A stretch of 64,000 bases of DNA from Daldinia sp. FL1419 (taxonomy: Eukaryota; Ascomycota; Sordariomycetes; Xylariales; Hypoxylaceae), in the NCBI GenBank assembly GCA_025201765.1, contig MU623363.1:131192-195191 (forward strand), read 5' to 3'. Position 1 is the first letter of the stretch; each line of letters opens with the position of its first letter. The translations under genes were made by a program, and so were the position numbers. Of this stretch, positions 34,506 to 46,373 are shown in pieces. The notes below the pieces were generated by a model that was not told the origin of the DNA, ran no database searches, and saw only the letters and a list, made by a program, of their open reading frames with translations.

Positions 34506-35354
34506 TGTAAATGATGATGGGTGAGATTAAGAATATAGAATATTGGTACAGTATGTTCCTGTTCAAACTCAACATACAAACGAGAGCAATAGCTTCAAGT
34601 TAAATATCTCGATCAACTATTCAGGGGCAACCATCTAGATACCTTCAGCCGCACAGTGCATGACGACTGGGACTGCCTCGCTAAGTCCCATTATGATTAG
34701 TGATCTACTATGTGACCGATCACACCCGACAGTCGCATCCAGAAAAAAAAGCCTCATCCAATGATACCTATTCCAAAGACGGCTTCGATGGCAGTTCAGA
34801 ACTGTCATACTTACGCTACGTTATGCGACGTGGAGTAAACTAGCAAATTAGCATACGGGTAGAATAGGGTTGGAGAATAGCGAAATTCTAAATTGGGGGA
34901 GAGAAGCGTTCCTGGCAGCCTGGCCGGGAGGTAATTTGAGCATCCTGGTGGCTGGTCACGGGTCCCGTTCGGGAGTCTTCGGGTGAGGCTTTGAGTCATG
35001 TGTACCTATTAGTGTTCAGACTTACAAATAATTCTTTATATAGATCATAGTTGAATATAACGGCTTGGCGATAATAGTATTGTATTATTTAGACAAATCA
35101 GTTTAGTCCATTGCTAACATTAAAGGGGTTGTAATAGTTGAACTACCATTAACTACTACCGAGTGTTCGTGATCGTCAACGGCATTGAGGGTCTTTCCGT
35201 CACGAATCCCGGTCTATGCTTTTAGCAAGTGCCTCTAGACTCTACCTAGTACCTCAAGCTAGGTAATTTTGACAACTCAAGCAAGCGCCGAGAGGCATTA
35301 AATTTCCCGAGTATTCTGTAAACAGGCAAATCGATCATCACCGGGGACTCTCTT
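34506..35354. other. Intergenic region
   Basis: About 850 bp upstream of the alpha/beta hydrolase. AT-rich. No RNA or protein gene is supported. Confidence 0.4.
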
Positions 35355-35789
35355 TTATTGAAGATGCTTGTAATAGAAGACCTCGTCTTTTAGTCCTCCC
35401 ACGGGGCTGATGCCGTATTTGGGCCCTTGGGGATCCTGCCCACTTCCGTATACCCAAGTTTCGGATATACTTTCTCAGCCTGGCTCTCGATTTCTGTGTC
35501 TAGCAGCTATATTTGTATTAGTTGTGAGAAGTTCCGAAGTCTCTTCAAATATTTTAACATGTACCATTAATGTCTTGCCTCTCTTTAACGCTTCAGCTTC
35601 TAGGTGGGACATCAAAGCTCTAGCTCCACCTCTTCCTCGATAAGTAGGGCTAACAAAAAGCTTCTCTACAAACCCGCGGAAATGCCCAGTCTCGCTAAAC
35701 GGCATGCTTAGAGTGATAACTCCTACAAGCTCGAGCTCCTTGGCTTTGGTTCCAGGCCCAGTTCTAAGCAGACGGCAGCAATAATTGCA
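35355..35789 (-). pseudogene. GNAT-family N-acetyltransferase remnant
   Basis: The minus strand encodes ELVGVITLSMPFSETGHFRG then VEKLFVSPTYRGRGGARALM, the acetyl-CoA-binding motif A (RxxGxA-type loop RGRGGA) of GNAT enzymes. A plausible intron 35564-35507 (GTACAT, ACTAAT branch, ATAG) joins GKTLM to LLDTEIESQAEKVYPKLGYTEVG, the normal C-terminal strand. The reading frame then breaks near 35418-35433: KYGISPVGGLKDEVFYYKHL continues one frame over. Upstream of about 35789 a TAG closes the frame and the N-terminal third is not in frame. 5' truncation plus a frameshift indicates a pseudogene. A single sequencing error could explain the 3' break but not the missing start. Confidence 0.75.
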
Positions 35790-37311
35790 CTAGGCCCCTT
35801 CATGAGGTGGATACTTGACCACGATATACGGACACGGAACCGGTCTTGATTGCTTTATATACCTACCTGTTTCCGAATGTTGATTATGATTTAAAAACCT
35901 CGTATTTTAAGCTCTATATTCCTATTATTATTACCCCCCTCCCCCCCTTTTTTTTCAACCGATGATTCAAAGTTACTAGTACTCTGTTATATTAGTCTTC
36001 TAGACCCTGACGACCATCTATCTACCTGTTATGGTAGATGTTTCTAGTGTCAGATAATTCAATCCATAGATATACTAAATCGAAGTCGATACTACTTAGA
36101 CAGCTATACCTTATACAGTTGGATTAATAGCGGGCATATTGGTAGATGCTTGTCATACGGGTGACTAAGGAAACGGTCTTGCTTCCTAGGATATTGACAC
36201 CTATAGTAACTCGACCACTATATACAATCATCTATGGAAATACGGGGTTTCAATTTGATCGAGTGGTTGTAATTTCCGGAATCGTCCCCAACGGCAACTC
36301 AGGGATCGTATGGAATAACTTCTAGGTTGACAGCATTGTAATCCTTAACCCTTCAGTTGAACGTCATATTTCAATACCGCCACCACATACACAGGAAATT
36401 GCCCAATTATTTTAGGCACCTTCCATTACCACTAATTCATCTGAATAGGGGGGTTCCAAACAGGTCATTGACAGTTCATGGAGTGTTTCATAGTAAAAGG
36501 TTGCTTGCTAAACGCTTCTGGAACTTATTACCTTCGAAGACTAGGGCGGATGAAAAAGAAATCACCCATTGATAAATCTTAGGGCATCCAAGTACCGCAA
36601 TCTATTAAAATTTGTCGATGAAGATATTATCGGTGAGCAGACCGACCAAAACCCTTATCACCGAGAACCAGCCCAAAACTTCGGGAACACCCCGATATTC
36701 ACGGCCGCCGTTGATAAGTTTGTTCACTCGGAGTTACCGCGAATTAAAAAGTACTTGGATTTGGATCCCAATAACGACAGCTATGTCAATATTCAAACCC
36801 GCAAGCGCTTAACTGCTGACGGTGGTAAGAGTATCAGGACTACAAATGCATCCGAAACTCCGAGATACGGATAGATGCTAACGTCTCTACCTAGGTAGGT
36901 ACCTATGCATATTGTAGGATCGACGGTAAAAGGCAACGAGACGAGCCGGACCAAGAGGAACCCACCACCTATGTAGAACCCCAAGGATATAGATGAAAAC
37001 GTGGGCCATAAAGAACACCCAACCTCGAAGAAGGAACCAGTAGTTAGCATTGGGTCCGGATTCCTCTTCGAAGAAGCAAAACGTTACGCCGCGATGTACG
37101 TAAGAGAAACCGGGAATTTGGATTATAAAATAAAACCCGGACTCTGGAGGCATTTGCACACAAAGTTCAAATAGAGCCTGGTAGGTACTTCAAGCGGTCT
37201 TTGATGCAAGGCTTAAAAACCTGCATTGCAAGGTTCTCTTCCTAGATCATCATATGCCTTATAGTCGTCGCTTCCTCTCCACGTTCAACTCCTGATAAGT
37301 AATTTTCCGGG
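35790..37311. other. Gene-poor region with an unassigned short ORF
   Basis: About 1.5 kb. One 101-codon ATG frame (36569-36874, +) has no recognisable motif and could be a remnant. A TACCTAGGTA palindrome lies at 36888-36897. C and T homopolymer runs lie at 35933-35957. Confidence 0.4.
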
Positions 37312-39408
37312 TTAAACACTCATACCGGTATATCCCATGAACATATAGGCTCCTTCAGGGGCCATTCTGCTCACCAGTGCGTCACCGGGCAACGCTAACT
37401 CTACAGCTTCTGGAAACCAGTATCGAGAGTTCTCGATACTCATAGAGCTGGTTAAGAGCAACTTGAACGTGATACCGCTTTGGCTTCTGGAAACCGCTTG
37501 TATTAGGCTACTCAGATACCGCATTGTGGAATCAAGGCCAGAGAGAAGAGTCTCATTTTCGAATAAGTTAACGTCGTTGATCATACAGACGACCATTCCT
37601 GTTCCTAGACTCTGCAATACCTGGTCGAATAGTTTACATAGCGAGGACAGGTCTTGAGCTTCAATAGCCTGTAGATTTATTGCAGCTAGGGAGTATATTA
37701 AAGTAGACGGGTTAGGATGCTGTAGCACCAGCTGCGCGATGAGGAATCTCATAAGACCTGAAGGGCTTCTTAGAGCGTCTTCGATATCAGAATGAAGTCT
37801 GCAAAAGAAGGCAATCGGATAAACTGCTGGGATATCGTGGAATGACTTGGCGAGCATCGCAGAGAGATACGCGAATGGAGAGACCACTGTATTGTGCATG
37901 GCATTGAGGTCAAAGCCGTTGACTATAATCGTCGTCGACGTATTCCCCTTTAACCAGGTATCAAATCTCGGGTCTTGAAGAACGGCAGCCATGCGACTCT
38001 TTTCTTCAGGGTTGAAATGTAATCCAAAGTAGAAGATGAGATCTCGTTCGGCCGAGATCTTCTCGGCGATCCTCGCATCGATGTTAGTAATTGGGGCCGG
38101 ATCGGCTAGGTTAAGAGTCTGAAGAAGTTGTGGAATGGTCGTCAGGCTGGGTTGGTATGCAACCATATTTGCTGGCTGAAGATAATTCTGTGCATATAGC
38201 AAACGATAATAATTCTCCTGATTTTGGGCGATTTGAGCATACTTTCTACGCTCCTCTTCCATGAATAGACGCATTGCTGTTCGAGGGATTAGCAATCAGT
38301 GAGCTTTCCATACCATGGGCTGAAGTCTACTAACAATCTGAAATTCCTCGAAGCATATCTTCCAAGGTTTTCCCAGCTGCCACCGTTCTTCGGAGCTCCC
38401 CGACTGCGCCATCGATTTTGCCGTCGATAATATCTACTGTCGTCCCTACCGTTACTACATTGGTGGCGATACTTCGGACTTCGATATTCAGGCATATCCT
38501 GACGGCCCGCTCGAATGCTTCTACCTTCTCGTTTATGTTAGTCTTGACTTCCGTCTCTAATTCTATACCATAGTCTTCTTGTTTGGCAATAGCCTTCCCG
38601 GCTTCTAAGATGCTTCGAACTGTTAAATGTTAGAGCCATGGGGTAGAATAAAGAAGTTTGGGTCTTAACATACAGCCTCGATGTTTTCCGACCCACTTCA
38701 TGATGGCCTCTACTGCGTCAAGGATCGCGATATATAAGTCCTCCGTCTTTGCCCTAAGATTTTCGTTCCACGCGTATTCCCGAATAAGGACCTTAGTATA
38801 TTCAATCTCCGAGCCTAGGGAGTCTAAGCACCCGAGGATAAGTTCCCTGAGTTGTTTATTTCTATTCGCTGCCTTTAGGATAGTCAGAATGCTACAATGT
38901 GCCGAGAGTCTTGGGTGGGTAGTCATTCACATTATAAGCAAGTTTTAATCCGCCGCATAAAATTTTGGTGTAGTCGCCGTCCGGGACAAGCTCTATAAGG
39001 AACTCTAGGCGCGACGCGACGTTTCCTACGAGACGAATTGCCCTGCGGAACGGGTTTTTCCACGTAGAGCCTTGGTTGGCGTAGACATCTATGGCCTTTT
39101 CGGCTTCTTTACGAACGTCTTCCCACGATGTGGCACTCTGGAAAATGTTGCGCGCCTCTTGGTCCCCTTGCGATGAAAGAAATCTGCTTATGAAGATCGC
39201 AAATGACCCTTTCCTAGCGTCGAGTCTAGTAATACTTAGAAAATGGCTTTATGGTGTGGTGTGAGTCCGAAGCTTACCTGCCTGAAGCGGGTGGGATCGT
39301 ATGCTTCTGTAGTGCCTTTTCCAACGCCCATGACGAATCAACCCCGGGAGCCTTGTGCAATATCCAACGACCAACGTCGTCGGGAGCTTGAACTAATTGA
39401 GTTGACAT
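37312..39408 (-). CDS. STAND-like protein with fungal NLR-type N-terminal domain and degenerate NTPase region
   Basis: Five exons: 39408-39278, 39225-38931, 38872-38674, 38619-38335 and 38276-37312. Introns are 52-58 nt with GTAAGC, GTGAAT, GTATGT and GTTAGT donors. The product is 624 aa. Residues ~20-220 match the helical N-terminal domain common on fungal STAND/NLR-like proteins (DUF7708 type): FQSATSWEDVRKEAEKAID, a GGLKLAYNAANRN block and DAVEAIMKWVGKHRG. A helical linker follows. The C-terminal ~300 residues look like a P-loop-derived fold: WLKGNTSTTIIVNG where Walker A would be, but without GxxxxGK[ST], then a Walker B-like MVVCMIND strand. NTP binding therefore looks lost or unusual. 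Starts at the first ATG, and all junctions hold frame. It lies divergent to the AAA ATPase gene across 316 bp. Confidence 0.78.
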
Positions 39409-39724
39409 CTTAGGTGAACGTTAGGGACTGCTAGTTTTTGAATATTATTGTATACCTATACTCTTAGCAAGCTCGAGGTTCAAAGTCTGTATGTTCTTGT
39501 CGGTTATTAAACTGGATAAGACTGAGCTGAGCTGAAGGATGGGTACCAATCAAGTGTATGGCTTCTTGGGCACTTCTTGGGCTATAATGCAACGCTACTC
39601 TACCCCACAGTAAGTCCTAGTTGCTGGGGTTGGATTACTCCCCCAGCTAGTAGAAGTTCTGGTCTATCCTTTCCCACAATTCTTCCTACTCATCGTTAAA
39701 CGTATCTTGTTGAATGTTATTTGC
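39409..39724. promoter_or_regulatory. Bidirectional promoter region between STAND-like and AAA genes
   Basis: A 316-bp spacer separates two divergent start codons, so regulatory elements of both genes must overlap here. No specific binding site could be assigned. Confidence 0.5.
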
Positions 39725-42700
39725 ATGATGTCTTCCACAACATCACCACCGGTCGGGCCAAATGAGGACCCAAACTTACCGGCAGCCGAAGACACATCTT
39801 TGAAACTAGAGCCAGAAAAACAACAAGATGAAGTAGAGACGCAAGAACCAAAGCAAGACGAGGAGCCAAAGCAAGACGAAGAACAAAACCAAGATGAGGA
39901 ACCAAAACAGGACCCGGAAACAAACCAGGACCCGGAAACAAACCAGGATGGGGAACAAAACCAAGACGACGAGGTGGAGGAAGCAGCAGCCCTTCCAAAT
40001 GAGACAATCGCCGCAGAATACGTTCCTCTCGATAAATTGTCCCAGTGGTGGGACATCGGAGCAGAATTCGAAGAACTTAGTCAGAGGTTCAAAACCATTA
40101 AGGAAGCTCAGGACTCCGACTGGAAAGAACAGCTAGAAGAACTTCTAACGTCGCTAGACTCACAAATATCTGTCAGGAAAGAGATCATCAATGAACTCAA
40201 CGCCCCGCCGGTTGAAAAAAGGGCTATCTCGATCCCAAAGCTGAACTACGTGCCGTGGGCGGATCTCGCATGTTTTCAAGACCCCCCCAAGGAACATGCT
40301 GCAATTGATATACCCTCAAGCGAGCCAACCACTGCTGACTTTCTTGCAAATACAACTCTTGGCGAGCCACTCGTTTCTCCTGATGGCGAACCTAGGAAAG
40401 AGTATATGACGAAGTCTGAGGAAACAAAACCACACCTAGAACTGCTCCCTGAAAGGATTCGCATCAGCTCTTTGCGCTTACAACGCTTCATCGATTATGT
40501 CGTTTGCGGCGGAGGGCTAACGCGGGATGAATTAGGCCCGTTCTACATTCTCAGGCCCTTTAAGTTACTTTGTTATCATGATTCCACAATTCGCGAACGG
40601 CTTCGAGAATTCGAGGAAGCCCGCCAAAAAATGAAACCTCTATCTGAGGCCGAATATATGGAGGAATATGAGAAAGACCCCTATTTCGACGAAGACGTTG
40701 AGAGACCAAAGAATCCGTCTGAGATGAAACTGTCTGAACTTACTGGGTTTATAAACGATTGCCGGTGTTTAGTTCAGTTCTTGGACGAGTATATAATTCC
40801 AGAACAGGCGCGTATATCTCAAGGTCCCGGGCCAGTGCACTTTGCTGATCTCTGGCATTTATATCCTGTGGGTTCCTTGGTATACAGCAAGGACCAAAAC
40901 ATCCCTCAGAAGATTTGGAAAGTTATTCACAGGAATGGTGGTCGAAGATGTATAGCAAGGCCTAAAGATGATAGCCCTCGTGATTCCCGAACCGAGTTTA
41001 ATACCTTCTATATTGACTGCTGTTACATCGACCATAATGGAAGAAAGTATATTGAACAGGATATTCAATTCGAGATTCGCAATTTTGAAGGGACCCGGGC
41101 CATCAATACACTTCCCCTAATACCACTGCACCTAGCAGAACAAGAGCGTCTCATAAATAAAGAACATCTTCTCGCCCGAGGCCGACAATTTATCGAGTGT
41201 TCCAAAACCGCTTGCCACCGGTATTATAACGGCCGCAGCTACCATCTTACTCCTGATGGCCGTAAGTTGAACAGTCTAGGCGAAGATACAGGAAACAATG
41301 TAACACAATACTCGGAAAGGATCGATAGTGAGGTTATTGTCGATTTTGCGCGGGCTATAGAAGAAGTTCCCAGCTGGCAACTAAACGAAGAATATGATCG
41401 CCGATACTTTACTAACCCCCACTCTGACGAGGGAACCGAGTTGTCGATGGTTGACACTGATGAAATATGGGACAAAAAGTTTGGCGACGATCTGCAAGTG
41501 CAGGACTATAAGAAGTATAACCTTTGGAACGAAAACATTGGTACAGTAGACGAGGAAGGGTTACTACTGCTTTCGGATAGAGTCTTTGCTTTTGTCCTCA
41601 GGACTAGACGATGGGGTGCGTATTGTTGCCTATGCGGATTCTTAGTAAACCCGATGCTAATTCTCACAGCTTGTCTTCAACTTGGAAAAGAAGATGGCTC
41701 AGATCGCCTCAAGAATCTAGAACCTAGAATCGAACCATGGAAAGACTTGAAGCTTCCGGAAGGACATAAGGAGATTGTACAGTCCCTTATAAAGTCACAC
41801 TTCTCCCCCGACAAGACCCTAGCTACCCAATTCGACCTGGTAAAAAATAAAGGCATGTGTTTGAGGTCCCGGATAACTTGAAGGCGTAGGCATCGCTAAT
41901 AGTACTATAGGACAGGGGGTAATTATTTTACTACACGGTGTCCCCGGTGTTGGGAAAACTTCAACTGCAGGTACGAACATTACCTATGAAGCAGAAAGGA
42001 GGCTAGATTGCTAAATATTAATCATATAGAATGCGCTGCCGAGAGCAACGGAAGGCCATTACTTCCGATAACATGCGGTAGGAAACCTATGAGCAACTAT
42101 AAGCTGACGTTCTTTTCTTCGATTTAAACACCGCTAACTATTTGCTTTTAGGTGACCTGGGACTTACCCCTGAAGATGTCGAAACTAAGCTGCAGGAAAT
42201 GTTTAGGCTTGCTCAGACTTGGGGCTGCATCCTCCTTTTAGACGAGGCTGATGTTTTCCTTACTCAGAGATCGGCAAATGATATTCAAAGAAATGCATTA
42301 GTATCTGGTATGAGTTTCTTGATGGTTCCAACTTGCCTAAAACTTGCCAATGCTCATATTTCTTGCAGTATTCCTTCGGACTTTAGAATACTATCAAGGC
42401 ATCCTATTCATAACCACGAATCGTGTTGGTGTTTTTGATGAAGCATTCAAATCCCGAATCCACATCTCCCTATATTATCCCCCGTTAGACGAGGCCCAGA
42501 CACTACAAATTTGGCAAGCCCATATCACAAAAGCTATCAACGCTGGCATTGAAGTTGAGCGGGACGAATTGACATCTTTCGCTCTCAGGTGTTACAAGGC
42601 ACAGAGAGATCCAAAGGCAGGGCCTGTTTGGAATGGTCGACAGATTCGCAACGCTTTTCAAAGCGCCCTTGCCCTCGCTGGCTTCCATGCGAAGAGCGAC

Positions 42701-43354
42701 GAACCCGTGAAGCTAGAGCAGAAATACTTCCAGAGTGTATTTGACGTCTCGGACAAGTTTAGCAACTACATATGGAGAGTAAAACAGGGCTACACTGATG
42801 CCGACTTGAATAGAATGAGTATGATCCGGCGGGACGACTTTCACTACACCCCGTCGACAAGTATGGATGCAGCACATTACCCGAACTATGCACCACAGGG
42901 ACAGGCTGGGTTTGCTACAACATCCGTCCAATCGACGTTTGGCCAAGGCGCCCAGGGCTCGTCGACTCCTTTCGGGATGTTTAATGCGCAACATAGTCAA
43001 ATGGGACAACAAAGCCAAATGGGCCAGCCAAACCAAATGGGCGGATCCTTCGGAGGAGGTAATATGTACCAAGCTCCCAGCACGCAGGCTCCATCAGGAC
43101 CTTCGTTCCAGCAATTTGCACCAAATCAACCCCAATATCCTCAAGGCATGCCTCAACAGTACGCAGCAGGCCAACAACAACCCATGGGCAACGTTGGCAA
43201 TGCCGCGGGTGTTCCATCACTGCAAAATCAATACAGCTCACAGTTAGGCCAAAACACCCAGCCGCAGCTCCAACATTCACAAGAGCATCAAGCTCCCCAG
43301 GGCGCCAACTTTGGGGGGCTAAATCAGTTTCAACTAGGAACCTCCTCGGGCTAG
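39725..43354 (+). CDS. DUF7025/AAA+ ATPase with acidic repeat head and Q/N-rich tail
   Basis: Five exons: 39725-41852, 41911-41970, 42030-42077, 42152-42307 and 42369-43354. The product is 1125 aa from the first ATG. Residues ~35-95 are degenerate repeats of Gln-Asp/Glu-Pro-Lys type. A coiled segment follows, then the DUF7025-type region (FADLWHLYPVGSLVYSK, CCYIDHNGRKYIEQDIQFEI). The AAA module has Walker A GVPGVGKTS (about 720-727), Walker B ILLLDEADVF (about 772-780), a sensor block FITTNRVGVFDEAFKSR and a lid. The C-terminal ~180 residues are Gln/Asn/Gly/Met-rich and prion-like. Intron 1 (41853-41910) gives the family sequence NKGQGVIILLHG only if its donor is GC (GCATGT). The other three introns are GT-AG with CTAAY-like branches. 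Members of this fungal family are largely uncharacterised. Confidence 0.87.
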
Positions 43355-43655
43355 TTGGATAAGCTGGACTGAGAACGCGATATCGCAGATTCGGTAGTAT
43401 CAGAAGGATATAAGGAAGAATGCCATTTCTTATTAGTCCCCCCTGCTAGGATATACCCATCAAGTCTAAAAAGAAGATGGTTACCTAAAAATAAACCTAT
43501 TGACTCCTTAATATATCTATGCATGGGAAGGCGTATCTCGAGCATTATTAACTATCAAACTAAATTCAATAACACTTGTAACATGCCGTAGAACTAGATA
43601 CAGAGCTGTAAGTATTTTCTTTCCGAGGTTTGGTGGTTTGGTAGCATGACGACGC
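43355..43655. other. Short convergent spacer
   Basis: About 300 bp between the stops of the AAA and DUF3632-like genes. Nothing recognised. Confidence 0.4.
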
Positions 43656-44561
43656 TCAAAAATAATCATCGGGCCATCTAACTTGGGATCCAACCCTCCG
43701 ATTAGGATTTTTTACCGCGTAGATCTCACCAGACTTTCTAATCCAAAAATCGAGCCTCTTCAAGCTAAAGCCACCGGTATCCGGGACACCAGCCTCTTTT
43801 GCGAGCGGCCCTACGCGCCCGACCTCGGGAGGGAAGTCCGAAAACCCCCTTTCCGACAGTCTCTTGAATCGGTCGCGACATTTCCTCATCCACATCCCGG
43901 CGCAGTCGTCGAATAGGTCCATGACGGTGAAAGCGTCCATGGTACGATCTGCATCTTCCGTGTCGGGGGCATCACCACTGCCCTGTTCTCGAGGGGTCTC
44001 GAAGGTTTCCCGAAGAACGATTATGCCGATGCCGCAAAGTTTATCGTCCAAGCCGATTCCACCAAGGGTAGCAAGGACAGCACTCAAGTTCCTACGCTGA
44101 GTGCGGCTCATTATAGCACCTTCTAGGGTCCAGAGGCGAGTCATGTCTTCAACGAAAAAAGGCATGTCAGACCATAGCACGCCTTTACTAGTCGACGCCA
44201 CAACGGCCCGCTCAGTCGTAGGAAGGAAGTCTACTACCTCGGTGCCTATCATATCGCCCATTCCATGAATGAGCATGACCTGAACGACTAGCCTGTCCTT
44301 GTGTTTCTTGTCGCAGAAGCGAGCAGCGTCAAAGATACACTGCCATAAGAATCGAGTGTGAAGCTCCAGTTGGCCTCGCCATTCCCGGACTCTCCAGCCC
44401 TCCTCAATAGTCAGGAGTTTGCTGCCGATACTCTCGCATACGTCTTCAATCCGGTCTTCCACGGCTTCTCTCTTAACCATTTCGCGTGTTGCGATCCACC
44501 TGGGGGTATCTATGCGACCGTATGGGTCTTGGAGAGCGCCCCATGCTGTAGTAGAAGCCAT
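43656..44561 (-). CDS. DUF3632-like protein of Pezizomycotina
   Basis: Single exon, 301 aa, ATG at the complement of 44559-44561. The pattern FLWQCIFDAARFCDKKHKDR, then VLWSDMPFFVEDMTRLW, then RTQRRNLSAVLATLGGIGLD matches my recollection of the DUF3632 helical family found in filamentous ascomycetes, whose function is unknown. There is no signal peptide, membrane helix or catalytic motif. A short Asp/Glu-rich linker (about 205-215) splits two helical halves. It lies tail-to-tail with the AAA ATPase gene. The family call is from pattern memory and should be treated as likely, not certain. Confidence 0.7.
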   Translation of the reverse strand: MASTTAWGALQDPYGRIDTPRWIATREMVKREAVEDRIEDVCESIGSKLLTIEEGWRVREWRGQLELHTRFLWQCIFDAARFCDKKHKDRLVVQVMLIHGMGDMIGTEVVDFLPTTERAVVASTSKGVLWSDMPFFVEDMTRLWTLEGAIMSRTQRRNLSAVLATLGGIGLDDKLCGIGIIVLRETFETPREQGSGDAPDTEDADRTMDAFTVMDLFDDCAGMWMRKCRDRFKRLSERGFSDFPPEVGRVGPLAKEAGVPDTGGFSLKRLDFWIRKSGEIYAVKNPNRRVGSQVRWPDDYF

Positions 44562-45242
44562 GGGAAGGGAGTGACTGTTTTAGAAACCTAAGTTAATAAA
44601 TTCTCATAGATAGGTACCTATATTATAGGCACTCGAGTTTTTCCCCGAAGAGGATCAAGCAGTCATTTATAATTTTGCTGCCATGGCTACCTAACCTACA
44701 GATGTTTGTTGCTGAGTCCTGCAGCCTCATTTTAACGAGTGGCCAATACACCTACTGGTCTACAATGGCTGAACAGATTATTCGACTACGTTACGACCAA
44801 ATCCTACCGACGCCGCACGAGAATGATGACTGGTATCGCGACCAACACCCAAAGTACCGTATGATAATGTCGGCTCAGTTTCAAAACATCCAATTGGACC
44901 GTTAGGATAAGTAAACTACTTCGCCCAACTATGCTGTACCATAATCAGTCAGGACCAGGTATATCTTCATATTGATCGATCCGGAGCTCGGCTGCCGAAT
45001 ATACGCGCAGTTATTGCATTTTGAGATGTTGGTCCGGCTGCATGGGATTTGATTGAAAATGATAATTCGGTGAGGGATATAATAGACAGATGTTATTGGT
45101 CAAAGCTGAAATGATGGCGATGTTTTTAGGCGCCAACAAGGCGGAAACAATGGCAAAGTCGGTGGTTTGAATGGTGAAAAAAAAAAAAAACGTTAAATCC
45201 AATTCTCGTAGAATGAGAGAATATTAAAAATAAAAATTGAAT
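44562..45242. other. Intergenic region
   Basis: About 680 bp containing a 76-codon open frame (44675-44905, +) with no recognisable content and an A-run at 45178-45190. No gene is supported. Confidence 0.4.
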
Positions 45243-45326
45243 CTCCTCGGGAAAGGCTCGAACTTTCAACCTCCTGATAACAGTTATTTAACAGTCAGAC
45301 GCGCTAGCCAATTGCGCCACCGGGGA
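45243..45326 (-). tRNA. tRNA-Asn (GTT) with probable 10-nt anticodon-loop intron
   Basis: Read on the minus strand: acceptor TCCCCGG pairs with CCGAGGA (one C-A mismatch at pair 4-69). The D arm is GCGC/GCGC with loop AATTGGCTA. The anticodon stem TCTGA pairs with TCAGG. The T arm GAAAG-TTCGAGC-CTTTC is perfect. Between the stems the loop is CTGTTA plus about ten extra bases (AATAACTGTT) and A. Removing ten bases gives a normal 7-base loop with GTT at 34-36, i.e. Asn. Internal A- and B-box sequences are intact. The extra bases sit after position 37, the usual place for nuclear tRNA introns. The acceptor mismatch leaves some chance that it is a pseudo-tRNA. Confidence 0.8.
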
Positions 45327-46373
45327 TTCTGTAGTACTGCACTAAACTTGGTAGTGGCAGATATTCCCCTGAGCTAATAATTTGGACTATATGCGTGAAT
45401 AGTAGCGTCCAAAATAGACTGGAATCTCAAGTGGCTCCATAATATAATTCGACGTCTGCTAGAGAAAAGCCGGCCAGCTGCAAGATGCTTCTCAAGACTC
45501 CAAGGAAAGTCGCCGTAACTATGCGATTTAGCCAAGGAATCGATTCGTTCTCCTCCTTTTCCTCCTTTTCGCGGTACACAAGCAGACAGATATGGCGACG
45601 ATAATTTCTAGGTCTTTAATAAGCCGAGAAAAAAAGAAGGATAGGCACCTATCTAATAGACTGGGGAATTCGGTTAAAAAAAATACTTCAATGGGATTTC
45701 CGAGTATAAGAGACAAATCGAAGACACCTCACCCCAAGAGATATGTAGGCCTCAACCAACGGTAACAACCACAAAGCGTTCTAAACGACTCGGGCTTATG
45801 CCAATTCATTGTGCTGCAGTTCAAGTCAAAGGATCAATCAAGTTAACCAATAGTGGTCCATAAAATTAGAATGATGCATCAAAAGAAAACCCCTCCTGGA
45901 CTTCAATGGGCATATACTATCATCTCAGCAATCATAGGATGTCGCACATACGATGGCGATGGCGTGCCGTTGCTCGTGGTAACACGAAATAGTATAAGAC
46001 TTGCAAGACGTTCCACAGTTTAAATTAAAAGACGTCTCACTACCCATAGGGCTGTCAGAGTCGTGACGATGGCACCATCGACAATGCGGTCCTGTTGCAT
46101 CTAAAGGATTCTCATGTATGGGCATTACTAAGAGTCAGCCTGCTTGCAGAAGGCACGCGCGCTTATTGGGACATCGATGTTCGCCAAGATACAGGGTGTA
46201 TATTCAAATCGACGACGTAAGAACAAGTGCGGGGAGGGCATCGAAGGTAAAGTTCTCGGGTAGACGATATGAGACTGGTTCGAGTATAAAGGCTCGATCT
46301 CGAGCATGCTATTCCTGATTGTGTGTGTCCTTAAACTTCATCCTTATTTCTTCTTCGATAATCTTTATTAGAG
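45327..46373. other. Intergenic region between tRNA and OYE gene
   Basis: About 1.05 kb. It includes the promoter and leader of the OYE gene, with pyrimidine-rich sequence directly before its ATG. No further gene seen. Confidence 0.45.

Noticed and set aside
36569..36874. 101-codon ATG frame
   Set aside because: No motif, no supporting splice context and AT-rich flanks with stops. It could be a remnant but cannot be called.
41853..41881. Reading the AAA gene as two separate genes because the first frame ends at 41881
   Set aside because: The Walker A, Walker B and lid segments downstream join through four introns and complete the AAA module.
44675..44905. 76-codon ATG frame
   Set aside because: Too short and without recognisable content, in an AT-rich spacer.
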